Assembly (NCBI RefSeq): GCF_023634805.2
Contig: NZ_CP106881.1
Coordinates: forward strand, 930,001 to 994,000
Direction: 5' to 3'
Origin: Comamonas endophytica
GTDB lineage: Bacteria > Pseudomonadota > Gammaproteobacteria > Burkholderiales > Burkholderiaceae_C
DNA: 64,000 nt
Shown: positions 43,075-52,253 of the stretch, one piece after another
Position numbering within the stretch: the stretch's first letter is position 1
How the letters are laid out: every line of letters starts with the position of its first letter
Made by a program: the position numbers and the translations under genes
Notes under the pieces: model-generated
Database searches by the model: none
What the model saw: the letters and a program-made list of their open reading frames with translations, nothing else
What the model was told of the DNA's origin: nothing

Positions 43075-43197
43075 GCCCTGGCGGCAGTCGGGATACCGGG
43101 AGCGCGTCGGCCGGCGTTTACACTTGTATCTCCTGCCGCCACCGGGCGCGCAGGCGTGCTTTGCCGGGGAGTCGCTTGGACTCCCGAAGGAACCGAA

Positions 43198-44256
43198 GTG
43201 AACCCGACGCCTCCAGCCATCGAACCCAACGCGGCCCGATTCACCTCGCCCCATGCGGATGCGGCGCCGGGTAACGCACCGTTCTCGGTACTGGTGGTGG
43301 AAGACCAGCCCTCCATGCGCGCCTCGCTGGTGCAGGAGCTCAAGCATGCGGGCGTGAGCGAGATCATGGAAGCCGCCGACGGCCAGGTGGCGCTGCAGCT
43401 GTTCAAGCTGCGCCGCCCCGACCTGGTGCTGCTGGACATCCGCCTGCCAGGCCTCGACGGCTACGGCGTGGCCCACCAGATGCGCGAATCCGAGGCCGGC
43501 GACTGGACCCCGATCATCTTCCTGTCGGGGCTCGACACCGATCTGGACCTGTGGCGCGGCATCGAATCGGGCGGCGACGACTATCTGGTCAAACCCGTCA
43601 AGCCGATCGTGCTGGTGGCCAAGCTGCGCGCCATGCGCCGGCTGCTGGACATGCGCCGGCGGCTGGTCTCGATGTCGGCCGAGCTGCATCTGGCCAACCA
43701 GCGGCTCAACGAGATGGTCGAGATGGATGCGCTCACGGGCCTGGTCAACCGCCGCGGCTTCGACCGCATCCTGCATGCGGAGATCCTGCTGGCGCGGCGC
43801 GACAACAAGCCGCTGACGCTGATGCTCTGCGATCTGGACCACTTCAAGCGCTACAACGACAGCTGCGGCCACGTGAAGGGCGACGAATGTCTGCGCGCAG
43901 TGGGCAAGCTGCTGCGCGACGTCTGCATGCGCCCGCGTGACGTGGCTTCGCGCTACGGCGGCGAGGAGTTCGCCATGATCCTGCCCAACACCCCGCGTTC
44001 CGGCGCGATGACCTTTGCCCGCGCGCTGGGCAAGATGCTGCGGGTGCGCGCCCTCCCCCACCCCGACTCGCCGCTGGGCAGCGTGCTCACGCTCTCGGGC
44101 GGCATCACGACCTGCGTTCCCGACGACAGCACCAACGCCGAAAGCATGGTCATGCGCGCCGATCAGGCGCTGTATGCCGCCAAGGCCCAGGGGCGGGACC
44201 GGTTCTTCAGCTTCGAGATGCAGATGGACACGATAGAACAACGAAGCACCCCCTAG
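43198..44256 (+). CDS. Response regulator diguanylate cyclase (REC-GGDEF)
   Basis: A 352-aa response regulator: after a 28-residue Pro/Ala-rich N-terminus, a receiver domain with phospho-acceptor Asp80 ('PDLVLLDIRLPG') and Lys near 132 ('YLVKPVK'), a coiled-coil linker (about 145-172), then a GGDEF domain with active-site GGEEF (254-258) and the product-inhibition RxxD site RPRD (245-248) exactly five residues upstream. It should make cyclic di-GMP when phosphorylated. It starts at GTG 43198 with AAGGA 6 nt upstream. No cognate histidine kinase is adjacent. Confidence 0.93.
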   Translation: MNPTPPAIEPNAARFTSPHADAAPGNAPFSVLVVEDQPSMRASLVQELKHAGVSEIMEAADGQVALQLFKLRRPDLVLLDIRLPGLDGYGVAHQMRESEAGDWTPIIFLSGLDTDLDLWRGIESGGDDYLVKPVKPIVLVAKLRAMRRLLDMRRRLVSMSAELHLANQRLNEMVEMDALTGLVNRRGFDRILHAEILLARRDNKPLTLMLCDLDHFKRYNDSCGHVKGDECLRAVGKLLRDVCMRPRDVASRYGGEEFAMILPNTPRSGAMTFARALGKMLRVRALPHPDSPLGSVLTLSGGITTCVPDDSTNAESMVMRADQALYAAKAQGRDRFFSFEMQMDTIEQRSTP

Positions 44257-44278
44257 GCGGGCCCCCCTAGGCGGGCCC
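44251..44278. repeat. 14-nt tandem repeat over the stop codon of the GGDEF gene
   Basis: Two perfect copies of CCCTAGGCGGGCCC; the TAG of the first copy is the stop codon. More GC-rich inverted sequence (GGCGCCCGG, CCCCTCTC) follows up to about 44400. Confidence 0.8.
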
Positions 44279-44530
44279 CTCCTGGGCGACTTCGTCGCGG
44301 GGCGAGCCTCGCCTCCCCCTCTCATCCTTCGGTGGAGGGGGGCGCCCGGCTGGGGCGGCCCGCGCAGGGACGACACCGTCGCTGCGGGGCGGCCCTTGCT
44401 CGGTGCCCACCTTCATTCCGCACGCCTGCTGAATTGATAGTGGACTGCGCGATAACTGTTAGGCTTATTGCTTGACTGACTGGCCGATACTCCAGGACCA
44501 GGCCTTTCACATTTCCGACCAATCGAAGCC

Positions 44531-45178
44531 ATGCGTCATCTTTCCATTCACCTGCCCCCGTGGCTCCAGGACTGGCTGGAGCTGCTGGTGCCCGCCCTGC
44601 AGATCCTGCTGATCCTGTTTGCCGCCTGGCTGATCAACCTGTTCTTCAAGCGCGTGACCCACCGTGCCGGCACCCACTATGCGCTGCCGCGCGAGCTGAT
44701 GGTGCCTCTGCAGGGCGTCATCCGCTGGCTGATCATTGCCGCGACGGTGCTGCTGATCCTCGAGCGCCTCGGGGTCTCGGCCACGGTGCTGTGGACCGCC
44801 TTCACCGGCTTTGCCACGGTGGGCGCGGTCGCCTTCTTCGCGGCCTGGAGCGTGCTGTCCAACCTGTTCTGCACGCTGCTGATCGTCGTCATCGGCCCCT
44901 ACCGGCTGGGCGACTACATCGAGCTGATCGACATCGCCGAGAAGACCGGCCCCAAGGGCCGGGTGGTGGACATCAACATGCTCTACACCACGCTTGAGGA
45001 TGCCTCTCCGGAGCACCGCGAAGGCACGCTGCTGCAGATCCCGAACGCCTTGATCTTCCAGCGCGTGGTGCGCCGCTGGAAAGGCGGCATCCATGCCCGC
45101 ATGCCCGACAACGCCCCGCCCACGGCCGCCGAAGAGGCTGCGGCGCAGCGGCTGGCCACAGGAAGCAAGCCGCAGTGA
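44531..45178 (+). CDS. MscS-type mechanosensitive channel family protein
   Basis: A 215-aa inner-membrane protein with hydrophobic segments at about 18-38, 62-82 and 92-120. The last one ('FTGFATVGAVAFFAAWSVLSNLFCTLLIVV', in part) resembles the Gly/Ala-patterned pore-lining TM3 of MscS, followed by a beta domain ('YRLGDYIELIDI...GRVVDINMLYTTL') and 'LLQIPNALIFQRVVRRW'. It is shorter than E. coli MscS (286 aa) and lacks most of the C-terminal vestibule. It probably acts in osmotic relief. Confidence 0.88.
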   Translation: MRHLSIHLPPWLQDWLELLVPALQILLILFAAWLINLFFKRVTHRAGTHYALPRELMVPLQGVIRWLIIAATVLLILERLGVSATVLWTAFTGFATVGAVAFFAAWSVLSNLFCTLLIVVIGPYRLGDYIELIDIAEKTGPKGRVVDINMLYTTLEDASPEHREGTLLQIPNALIFQRVVRRWKGGIHARMPDNAPPTAAEEAAAQRLATGSKPQ

Positions 45179-45262
45179 TGCCGGCCAGGCGAAGATAGTA
45201 AAAGTTGGAACTCTGGGAGCGTTCGCGTGACATAGAGTCATCCAACGCAATTGCCAAACTCT

Positions 45263-45709
45263 ATGCGCCAAACCTACGATGCCCTGCTGACATCCCTTGC
45301 GGAAGAGATCGGGCTCGATGCGCCATCCTTGCTCAGCACCGAGGAAATACTCATAGACAACCTGCCGATCAGCCTGCAGTTCGAAGGCAACGACGAGCAC
45401 GGGGATGTGCTGCTGTGCAGCCTGCTCGGCACAGTGCCCGCCCAGCGCTGGGCCGAGGTGGCGCGCACGCTGCTCTGGGCCAACCACGGCGGCACCGGCA
45501 CCCGCGGCGGCACCCTGGGCGTCGTCCCGGAAGACGACATGGTCACCATGACGATGCGCCGCCCCCTGCAGAGCCTCGATGCCGACAAGCTGGCGGCGCT
45601 GCTCGGATGGATGACCGACACCTGCCTGGCGTGGAGGGATTACGTCAGCGGAGAGAGCAGTGCCGAGCCGCCGGAGCTGTTCCAGATGCAGCTGGGCTCC
45701 TACGCGTGA
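45263..45709 (+). CDS. Type III secretion chaperone, CesT/Tir-chaperone family
   Basis: A 148-aa small acidic protein with the CesT-family layout: N-terminal helix ('YDALLTSLAEEIGLD'), two beta-hairpins ('NLPISLQFEGNDEHGDVLLCSLLGTV'), 'LLWANHGGTGTRGGTLGVVPEDDMVTMTMRRPL' (in part) and a C-terminal dimerisation helix ('LAALLGWMTDTCLAWRDYV'). Such dimers bind the N-terminal region of one or more secreted effectors. The start is ATG 45263. A small reading frame begins 6 bp after the stop and may be its cargo. No secretion apparatus gene is in this window. Confidence 0.8.
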   Translation: MRQTYDALLTSLAEEIGLDAPSLLSTEEILIDNLPISLQFEGNDEHGDVLLCSLLGTVPAQRWAEVARTLLWANHGGTGTRGGTLGVVPEDDMVTMTMRRPLQSLDADKLAALLGWMTDTCLAWRDYVSGESSAEPPELFQMQLGSYA

Positions 45710-45714
45710 ACGCC

Positions 45715-46035
45715 ATGAACGACATTTCAGCGCGCATTGCCGCGTCCCCGCTGCCGGTGCCTGTACGTGGCGCGGACAGCACGCAAACCCCGCCTGGCGC
45801 AGCCCTCGACAACGCGGCATGCCCGGGCACCGGCCTTCTGAGCGGCCGGCGGATCGCCGTCGGCGACGGCCTGAGCACACAGCGCCTGCGGGGCTCGGGC
45901 AACGCCATATTGGCCCAGGCATCGCCGCAGGTCAGGGCCATGCTGCAGGAGATGTCCGAGGGCCCGGCCGGCAACGGCGTTATTGGCCTGAAGCAGCGCC
46001 AGCTGGGCCTAGGCAGCGGCAAGGCTGTTGCCTGA
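45715..46035 (+). CDS. Hypothetical small protein, possible cargo of the CesT-type chaperone
   Basis: A 106-aa protein, mostly disordered in appearance, with a Ser/Pro/Ala-rich N-terminus (MNDISARIAASPLPVPVRG), typical in composition of type III secretion signals, and one likely helix near 'AILAQASPQVRAMLQEM'. A GTG at 45706, overlapping the chaperone stop, is an alternative start. Tight linkage to the chaperone is the only functional hint. At 106 aa it could be a small regulator or substrate, or the remnant of a longer effector. It is convergent with nagZ. Confidence 0.5.
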   Translation: MNDISARIAASPLPVPVRGADSTQTPPGAALDNAACPGTGLLSGRRIAVGDGLSTQRLRGSGNAILAQASPQVRAMLQEMSEGPAGNGVIGLKQRQLGLGSGKAVA

Positions 46036-46077
46036 GAGCCAGGCTGCCGGGGCCGGGATGGCGCCGCCAGCCCCCTG

Positions 46078-47169
46078 TCAGGGCAGCCGGTCCAGCGCAT
46101 TGCGGTAGGCCGGCTGCAGCATCAGCTCGTCCCAGCTCTGCGGCAGCGTCTCGGGCAGCAGCGCCAGGCGGCGCGACTCGCTGTCCACGCTGGGCTGCCA
46201 GCGGCCTTGCTCGCGCGCGGACTGCATGCCCTCCAGCCATTCGTCCACGGCCGCTCCGCCATCCAGGCTCTGGTTGCACAGCAGCGCCATGTCGCAGCCC
46301 GCGTTCAGCGCCTCGATGGCGGCCTGGGTGAAGTCGAGGGTCTCGCCACCCAGGCGGCGCGCGGCTTCCATGCTCAGGTCGTCGCTGAAGATCGCGCCGT
46401 CGAAGCGCAGCCGCGCGCGCAGGATGTCCTGCAGCCACCTGGCGGAAAAGCCCGCGGGGCGCTTGTCGACCCTGGAATAGATCACGTGCGCGGGCATGAC
46501 GCTGGTGAGCACCGAGGCCAGCCAGGGATAGGGCGCGGCATCGTCGGCGAGGATCGCCTGCAGGCCGCGCTGGTCCACGGGAATGTCGGTGTGCGAGTCG
46601 GCCTTGACGAAGCCATGCCCGGGAAAATGCTTGCCGCAATTGGCCATGCCGGCCTGCAGCAGGCCGTGCATCAGGCTCTTCGCCAGCGCCGCGACCACGC
46701 GCGCGTCCGCATGGAAGGCGCGGTCGCCGATCACGCCGCTTTCGCCCCAGTCGAGGTCCAGCACCGGCGTGAAGGAGAAATCGACGCCGCAGGCGCGCAG
46801 CTCGCTGCCCAGCACATAGCCGGCGGCCGTGGCCGCGTCCATGGCCCGCAGCGCGCCGCTGCCCTCGCGGCGCCTGGCGCCCTCCCCGTCATCCATCCAC
46901 ATGTCGCCAAAGGCACGCATCGGCGGCAGATGGGTGAAGCCGTCGGTGCGAAAGCGCTGCACGCGCCCGCCTTCATGGTCCACGCAGATCAGCAGGTCCT
47001 CGCGCACGGACTTGATATCTGCCGTCAGCGCCAGCAGCTGCGCGCGATTCTCCCAGTTGCGCGCAAACAGGATCATGCCGCCGACCAGCGGATGCGCCAG
47101 GCGAGCGCGGTCGGCAGGAGTGAGTGCCTTGCCCGCGATATCGATGATGAGGGGTGCGTGCTCGGTCAT
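46078..47169 (-). CDS. nagZ: Beta-N-acetylhexosaminidase (NagZ)
   Basis: A cytoplasmic glycoside hydrolase family 3 enzyme removing GlcNAc from anhydro-muropeptides during cell-wall recycling. The 363-aa product has 'LLICVDHEGGRVQRF', the catalytic loop 'GKHFPGHGFVKADSHTD' (His near 185) and nucleophile Asp near 263 in 'AIFSDDLSM'. ATG 47169 is chosen; the longer frame overlaps acpS. It is the last gene of the lepA-nagZ cluster. Confidence 0.96.
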   Translation of the reverse strand: MTEHAPLIIDIAGKALTPADRARLAHPLVGGMILFARNWENRAQLLALTADIKSVREDLLICVDHEGGRVQRFRTDGFTHLPPMRAFGDMWMDDGEGARRREGSGALRAMDAATAAGYVLGSELRACGVDFSFTPVLDLDWGESGVIGDRAFHADARVVAALAKSLMHGLLQAGMANCGKHFPGHGFVKADSHTDIPVDQRGLQAILADDAAPYPWLASVLTSVMPAHVIYSRVDKRPAGFSARWLQDILRARLRFDGAIFSDDLSMEAARRLGGETLDFTQAAIEALNAGCDMALLCNQSLDGGAAVDEWLEGMQSAREQGRWQPSVDSESRRLALLPETLPQSWDELMLQPAYRNALDRLP

Positions 47170-47194
47170 GTCCGGCCTGTCCTTTCGGGAAAAA

Positions 47195-47596
47195 TCAATT
47201 CGCGGGCTTCTTCTCGACCACGCAGAAGCTCGCTGCATAGTCGCTCTCATCGGTCACGCTCAGGTGCACCTGCAGGCCGCGCTCCTCGAACCAGTCCTTG
47301 AGCGCGCCATGCAGCACGATGCTCGGCTGGCCGCTGGGCAGGTTCACGATCTCGCAGTGGCGCCAGGTCATGGGCATGCGCATGCCCAGGCCGATGGCCT
47401 TGCTGAACGACTCCTTGGCGGAAAAGCGCGTCGCGACGTAGCGCACGCCGCGGTCCGGCCAGCGCGCGCTGCGCGCACGCCAGGTGGCCAGCTCGCCCTC
47501 GGCGAGCACCTTTTCGGCAAAGCGATCGCCCAGTCGCTCCAGGCTGGAGCGGATGCGCCGCACGTCGCAGATATCGGTGCCAATGCCGTAGATCAT
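47195..47596 (-). CDS. acpS: Holo-[acyl-carrier-protein] synthase
   Basis: Transfers 4'-phosphopantetheine from CoA to the Ser of AcpP. The 133-aa sequence carries the two family signatures '[15 protein letters not shown]' and '[15 protein letters not shown]'. The start at 47596 lies 4 nt after the pdxJ stop. It serves the fatty-acid genes at 57.9-63.6 kb. Confidence 0.97.
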   Translation of the reverse strand: MIYGIGTDICDVRRIRSSLERLGDRFAEKVLAEGELATWRARSARWPDRGVRYVATRFSAKESFSKAIGLGMRMPMTWRHCEIVNLPSGQPSIVLHGALKDWFEERGLQVHLSVTDESDYAASFCVVEKKPAN

Positions 47597-47600
47597 GGCG

Positions 47601-48380
47601 TCAAGCCTTTCTCGCGCGCATTCCCGCGTCGATGCATTCCTGGTAGGCCCGCACCGCCCCGGCATAGCCGCGCTCGAGCGCATCGCCGATCAGTGCATGG
47701 CCGATGGAGACTTCCAGCAGGCCGGGCACCTCGGCCACAAAAGCCGCGAGATTGTCCAGGCTGAGGTCATGGCCGGCATTGACACCCAGCCCTGCGTCCA
47801 GCGCCGCCTGCGCCGCGGCGCGGTAGCGCTCGAGCTGCGCCGTCTGCTGCGGCGTGCCCCAGGCCGCGGCATAGGGCTCTGTATAGAGCTCGACGCGGTC
47901 CGCGCCGACGGCCTTGGCCGCCGCCATCTGCTCTGGCTCCGGGTCCATGAACAGGCTCACGCGCACGCCCAGGGCCCGGCATTCGGCGATCAGCGGCGCC
48001 AGGCGCTCGGCATCCTGCGGAAAGCTCCAGCCATGGTCGCTGGTGAACTGGCCCTCGCTGTCGGGCACGAAGGTCGCCTGCTGCGGGCGCTGGGCGCGCA
48101 CGAATTCCATCAGGTTGTGGAAGGGATTGCCCTCGATGTTGTATTCCGCCTCCGGCCACTGCCGCAGCAGTTCGTGCAGCTCCCGCACGTCGCTGGCGCG
48201 GATGTGCCGCTCGTCGGGCCGCGGGTGCACCGTGATGCCCTGCGCGCCGGCTTCGAGGCACAGCTGCGCCGCGCGCGTCACGCTGGGAATGCCCAGATGG
48301 CGCGTGTTGCGCACCAGCGCGACCTTGTTGACATTGACCGACAGGGCAGTACGCGTCGACGGAGAAGTGGAGTGGGTCAT
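47601..48380 (-). CDS. pdxJ: Pyridoxine 5'-phosphate synthase
   Basis: Condenses 1-deoxyxylulose 5-phosphate and 3-amino-2-oxopropyl phosphate to pyridoxine phosphate. The 259-aa TIM-barrel protein begins, after a short Ser/Thr-rich tail, '[17 protein letters not shown]', and shows '[14 protein letters not shown]', '[16 protein letters not shown]' and '[14 protein letters not shown]'. The ATG overlaps the recO stop by four bases. Confidence 0.97.
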   Translation of the reverse strand: MTHSTSPSTRTALSVNVNKVALVRNTRHLGIPSVTRAAQLCLEAGAQGITVHPRPDERHIRASDVRELHELLRQWPEAEYNIEGNPFHNLMEFVRAQRPQQATFVPDSEGQFTSDHGWSFPQDAERLAPLIAECRALGVRVSLFMDPEPEQMAAAKAVGADRVELYTEPYAAAWGTPQQTAQLERYRAAAQAALDAGLGVNAGHDLSLDNLAAFVAEVPGLLEVSIGHALIGDALERGYAGAVRAYQECIDAGMRARKA

Positions 48381-49150
48381 AGGTTTTGCAGATCCATCAT
48401 CAGCTGGCGGGTGCGCAGCAGCGGGTTGCCGCAATGGTATTGCAGCAGCGTGCGCAATTGGGATTTGAGCGCCAGCGCGACCGGCGCGGCGGCGCGCAGC
48501 GTGGCGGTGTAGGCCTGCGGCAGATGCTCCGCGGCCAGCGCCTGCTCGAGCGATCGCCACTGCGCGCCGCTGAGCGCCGCGCGCTCGCCGGCGGCAGCCT
48601 GGCGCAGGCCGCCCTCGGGCACCAGCACATAGCGGCCCCTGGGCGCCAGTGCCGACAGCGTCATGGTCTCCTCGGCCAGGCTCGGCAGCAGGCCCAGCGC
48701 GCGCAGCAGCACCAGCTCGAAGGCGCGCAGCACCGGCTCCAGGGCCTCGCCCTGGGTGCCGGCCAGCACGCGCACCACGCCGGCATAGACATCGAACAGC
48801 GCGGTGTAGGGATCGTCGCGCGCCAGCAGCCGCAGCAGCAGCTCGTTGAGGTAAAGCCCCGAGAGCAGCGCATCGCCCATGGGCATGACGTGGCCGCCGG
48901 CCCATTCCGCGCCCTTGAGCGTGTGGATCTCGGCGTTGCCCTCGGCGCCCAGCGTGTAGGTCACGCGCAGCGGCTGCAGCGGCAGCAGCACCGGGCGGAA
49001 ATTCGAGGTCGGCTTCTTGGCGCCGCGCGCCGCCAGCGCCACGCGCCCGCGGTGGCGTGTGAACACCTCCAGGATCAGGCTGGATTCGCTCCAGTCATAG
49101 CGATGGAGCACGAAGGCAGGTTCCTCGGAGACGCGCTTGGCGGCCGCCAT
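48377..49150 (-). CDS. recO: DNA repair protein RecO
   Basis: A RecFOR-pathway mediator that helps load RecA on SSB-coated DNA. The 257-aa product has an N-terminal OB fold ('[35 protein letters not shown]' in part) and a helical C-terminal part. The zinc-binding cysteines of some homologues are not obvious. It lies 7 bp downstream of era and overlaps pdxJ by 4 bp. Confidence 0.95.
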   Translation of the reverse strand: MAAAKRVSEEPAFVLHRYDWSESSLILEVFTRHRGRVALAARGAKKPTSNFRPVLLPLQPLRVTYTLGAEGNAEIHTLKGAEWAGGHVMPMGDALLSGLYLNELLLRLLARDDPYTALFDVYAGVVRVLAGTQGEALEPVLRAFELVLLRALGLLPSLAEETMTLSALAPRGRYVLVPEGGLRQAAAGERAALSGAQWRSLEQALAAEHLPQAYTATLRAAAPVALALKSQLRTLLQYHCGNPLLRTRQLMMDLQNL

Positions 49151-49157
49151 GTGCGGG

Positions 49158-50162
49158 CTATTCGTAGCCGAAGGAGCGCACGCGCGCCTCGTCGTCGGCC
49201 CAGCCGGAGCGCACCTTGACCCAGACTTCCAGGAACACCTTGCCGTCGAGCAGGCGCTCGAGCTCCTGGCGCGCCTCGGTGCTGATGCGCTTGAGGCGTT
49301 CGCCCTTCTCGCCGATCACCATCGCCTTGTGGCCCTCGCGCTCGACGACGATGGTCACCGCGGTGCGCACGAAGCGCTTGTGCTGCTTGCTCTTTTCCTC
49401 GCTGAACTTGTCCAGCACCACGGTGGAGGTGTAGGGCAGCTCGTCGCCGGTGAAGCGGAACAGCTTCTCGCGCACGGTTTCCGTGACCAGGAACTTCTCG
49501 CTGCGGTCGGTGAGCTCGTCCGGGCCGTAGAACCAGGGCTGCTCGGGCAGGTACTTCTCGCAGATGCCGAACAGGCGCTGGATGTCGTCGCGCTTCTTGG
49601 CCGACATCGGCACGAACTCGGCAAAGGGATGGCGCTCCTGCATGCTCTTGAGCCAGGGCGCGATGTCCGCGCGGCGGTGCACCTGGTCGAGCTTGTTGGC
49701 CACCAGCAGCGTCGGGATGCCGGGCTTGAACAGGCTCAGCACCTTGGCGTCGGCCAGCGTGAAGTTGCCGGCCTCGACGACGAACAGGATCAGGTCCACG
49801 TCGCTGATCGCGCCCATGACGGTCTTGTTCAGCGACTTGTTGAGCGCGGTCGAGTGCTGGGTCTGGAAGCCCGGCGTGTCGACGAACACGAACTGCGTGG
49901 CTTCGCGCGTGGCGATGCCGGTGATGCGGTGGCGCGTGGTCTGCGCCTTGCGCGAGGTGATGCTGATCTTCTGGCCGACCAGCGCGTTCATCAGCGTCGA
50001 CTTGCCGACGTTGGGCTTGCCGACGATGGCGATCAGGCCGCAGCGCTGGCCTTCGGCATGCAGCGGCGCGCCGGCCGCGGCCAGCATCGCGCCGATGGGA
50101 TCATGCGCGTCGGGCTGTTCCCCGTCCGCGTCGCCGGCTACGTCGTGGGTAGCGTCATTCAT
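49158..50162 (-). CDS. era: GTPase Era
   Basis: A KH-domain GTPase for 16S rRNA maturation and 30S assembly. In the 334-aa product, an acidic ~40-residue N-terminal extension precedes G1 'GKPNVGKS' (48-55), then G3 'DTPG', G4 'NKLD', and a C-terminal KH domain with '[12 protein letters not shown]'. The start overlaps the end of rnc by 8 nt, a coupling also known in E. coli. Confidence 0.97.
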   Translation of the reverse strand: MNDATHDVAGDADGEQPDAHDPIGAMLAAAGAPLHAEGQRCGLIAIVGKPNVGKSTLMNALVGQKISITSRKAQTTRHRITGIATREATQFVFVDTPGFQTQHSTALNKSLNKTVMGAISDVDLILFVVEAGNFTLADAKVLSLFKPGIPTLLVANKLDQVHRRADIAPWLKSMQERHPFAEFVPMSAKKRDDIQRLFGICEKYLPEQPWFYGPDELTDRSEKFLVTETVREKLFRFTGDELPYTSTVVLDKFSEEKSKQHKRFVRTAVTIVVEREGHKAMVIGEKGERLKRISTEARQELERLLDGKVFLEVWVKVRSGWADDEARVRSFGYE

Positions 50163-50841
50163 GGTTCTTTGCTTTCAATGTGTTCAACATGGCCTCGGCC
50201 GCGGCCTGCTCGCCCGCGCGGCGGGAGCCGCCCGTGCCGCGCTTGACCAGGTCCATCTCGGCGATGGCGCATTCGATCTCGAACTGCTGGCGGTGCGCCG
50301 CGCCGGTGGTCGCCACCACACGGTACTGCGGCAGCTTCATCTTGCGGCCCTGCAGCCATTCCTGGAGTGCGGTCTTCGCGTCCTTGGCCGCTGCCTCCAT
50401 CTGCGGATTGATCTCGACCTTCTCGAACAGGTGGTGCACCACCACCTCGGCTGGCGCATAGCCCGCATCGAGGTACACCGCGCCGATCAGCGCTTCCACC
50501 GCGTCGGCAAGGATCGAGGGCCGCTGCTTGCCACCCGACTTGAATTCGCCCTCGCCCAGGCGCAGCACCTCGGGCAGCTGCAGGCGCAGCGCGATGCGGT
50601 GCAGCGTATCCTGCTTGACGAGGTTGGCGCGCACGCGCGACAGGTCGCCCTCGGGCTGCGCGCGCAGCCGCTCGTACAGCAGGCTGGAGATCGCCAGGCT
50701 GAGCACCGAGTCGCCGAGGAATTCCAGGCGTTCGTTGTGGTCTGCCGAAAAGCTGCGGTGCGTCAGCGCGCGCTGCAGCAGGGCAGGATCCTTGAATGTG
50801 TGCTGCAGGCGCTGCTGCAATGCGATGAGTCCGGGTTGCAC
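50155..50841 (-). CDS. rnc: Ribonuclease III
   Basis: A double-strand RNA endonuclease that processes rRNA precursors and structured mRNAs. The 228-aa product has the family signature '[17 protein letters not shown]' with catalytic Glu40/Asp44, a second acidic cluster near '[14 protein letters not shown]', and a C-terminal dsRNA-binding domain (about 155-225). Its ATG lies next to the stop of the upstream DUF4845 gene. Confidence 0.97.
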   Translation of the reverse strand: MQPGLIALQQRLQHTFKDPALLQRALTHRSFSADHNERLEFLGDSVLSLAISSLLYERLRAQPEGDLSRVRANLVKQDTLHRIALRLQLPEVLRLGEGEFKSGGKQRPSILADAVEALIGAVYLDAGYAPAEVVVHHLFEKVEINPQMEAAAKDAKTALQEWLQGRKMKLPQYRVVATTGAAHRQQFEIECAIAEMDLVKRGTGGSRRAGEQAAAEAMLNTLKAKNHE

Positions 50842-51207
50842 CTAGGGAATCTGCTTCTCAAAACGGTAAACGAGATGGGCTGGCCCCGCGAGCGCTATCT
50901 CGCGGGAGTAGCTGAAGGCCACCTGCACCCGTTCGTTGTGCTTGGTCACCTCCAGGTCCGAGCCCTGGATGGATTTGATATTGTCGATCGTCGCGGCGCG
51001 GTCGAAGATGGCGCGCACCTCCGGCACCGTCTTGCCCTCGCGGGCGGCTTTGTCCGCCGCCTTGAGCACGGCCTGGTATTCCAGGAAGATGGGGACGGAT
51101 TGTCCGCCGATGGCGACCACCGAGACAGCCACCACGGCCATGAACACCAGGCCCAGGAAGGACAGCCCACGCTGGCGCGTGCGGCGGGCGATGTTGTGCA
51201 TTCTCAT
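50842..51207 (-). CDS. DUF4845 membrane protein
   Basis: A 121-aa protein with one N-terminal transmembrane segment (about 15-37, 'LSFLGLVFMAVVAVSVVAIGG') followed by a periplasmic domain. It is conserved between lepB and rnc in beta- and gammaproteobacteria; the function is unknown. The 'RQRGLSFLGLVF' start resembles a pilin-like N-terminus (RG followed by a hydrophobic stretch), but the position +5 Glu of true pilins is absent. Confidence 0.85.
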   Translation of the reverse strand: MRMHNIARRTRQRGLSFLGLVFMAVVAVSVVAIGGQSVPIFLEYQAVLKAADKAAREGKTVPEVRAIFDRAATIDNIKSIQGSDLEVTKHNERVQVAFSYSREIALAGPAHLVYRFEKQIP

Positions 51208-51275
51208 GTTCCGGTCTCCTCAGAGCTCCTCGTCAGGGGCCGCTGCGGCCCGGGCCAGTCGGTGCGCCGGTGGCC

Positions 51276-52253
51276 TCAATGGAAGCTGCCGATGCGTTTG
51301 AGATCGCCGAAGTTCATCCAGACAAAGAAGGCCTTGCCGACGATGTTCTCGTCGGGCACGAAGCCCCAGTAGCGGGAATCCAGCGAGTTGTCGCGATTGT
51401 CGCCCATCACGAAGTAATGCCCTTCGGGCACCTTGCAGCTCACGCCCTCGACACTGTAGCGGCAGTTCTCGCGGAACGGGAAGTCGCTCGCGCCCTGGAT
51501 GAAGGCCGACGCATTGGCATTGTTGAGCAGCCGATGCGCCTTGCCGCCGAGCTTTTCCTCGAACTGCTGGAAATACTTCATCTCGTCCTTTTCAAAGAAG
51601 TCGGGAAGCTTGGCAGTCTCGACGGGCTGGCCATTGATGGTCAGGCGCTTGTTGAAGTAGCCGATCTCGTCGCCGGGCACGCCGACCACGCGCTTGATGT
51701 AGTCCAGCGTGGGCTGCGGCGGGAAGCGGAACACCATCACGTCGCCGCGCTCGGGGGTGGAGACCTCGATGACCTTCTTGTTGAGCACCGGCAGGCGCAC
51801 GCCATAGGTGAACTTGTTGACCAGGATCAGGTCGCCGACCAGCAGCGTGGGGATCATCGAGCCCGAGGGAATCTTGAAGGGCTCGAACAGGAAGGAACGC
51901 AGCACGAAGACGATGGCGATCACCGGGAACAGGCCCGCCGTCCAGTCCAGCCACCAGGGCTGCATCAGCACGCGGCCCCGGGCCTCGGGGCTGACCTCGA
52001 GATCGACCTTGGCGATGCCCTTGCGGTCGAGCTCGGCGCGGCGCTCGACCATCGACTGCTCGAGCGCGGCCGCGGCGGCACGCCGGCGCGGCCAGAAATA
52101 CAGGCGCTCGGCCACCCAGTACACGCCGGTCACCACGGTGGCCAGGAACAGCAGCAGCGAGAAGTTGCCCTGCAGGAAACCCAGATACCAGGCAGCGATG
52201 TAGCCCAAGAAGGCGCCCAGCACGGCCGCCGTGATCCATTGCATTGCTCGCAT
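51276..52253 (-). CDS. lepB: Signal peptidase I
   Basis: Removes signal peptides from exported preproteins at the periplasmic face of the inner membrane. The 325-aa product has transmembrane segments at about 6-26 and 31-50 and a third hydrophobic stretch at 107-122, then box B 'PSGSMIPTL' with catalytic Ser132 and box D 'DYIKRVVGVPGDE' with Lys187, and 'MGDNRDNSLDSRYWGFV'. ATG 52253 shares its A with the lepA stop (TGATG). Confidence 0.97.
   Translation of the reverse strand: MRAMQWITAAVLGAFLGYIAAWYLGFLQGNFSLLLFLATVVTGVYWVAERLYFWPRRRAAAAALEQSMVERRAELDRKGIAKVDLEVSPEARGRVLMQPWWLDWTAGLFPVIAIVFVLRSFLFEPFKIPSGSMIPTLLVGDLILVNKFTYGVRLPVLNKKVIEVSTPERGDVMVFRFPPQPTLDYIKRVVGVPGDEIGYFNKRLTINGQPVETAKLPDFFEKDEMKYFQQFEEKLGGKAHRLLNNANASAFIQGASDFPFRENCRYSVEGVSCKVPEGHYFVMGDNRDNSLDSRYWGFVPDENIVGKAFFVWMNFGDLKRIGSFH

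Noticed and set aside
40849..44376. A 1175-codon open frame on the minus strand opposite the LON-domain gene, lysS and the GGDEF gene
   Set aside because: It spans three clear genes and their intergenic gaps on the other strand; absence of stops is due to GC-rich codon usage.
45181..45262. Hrp/PIP-type promoter motif upstream of the CesT-type chaperone
   Set aside because: GGAACT and TTCGC occur, but not with the spacing and partner boxes of either the HrpL box or the PIP box.
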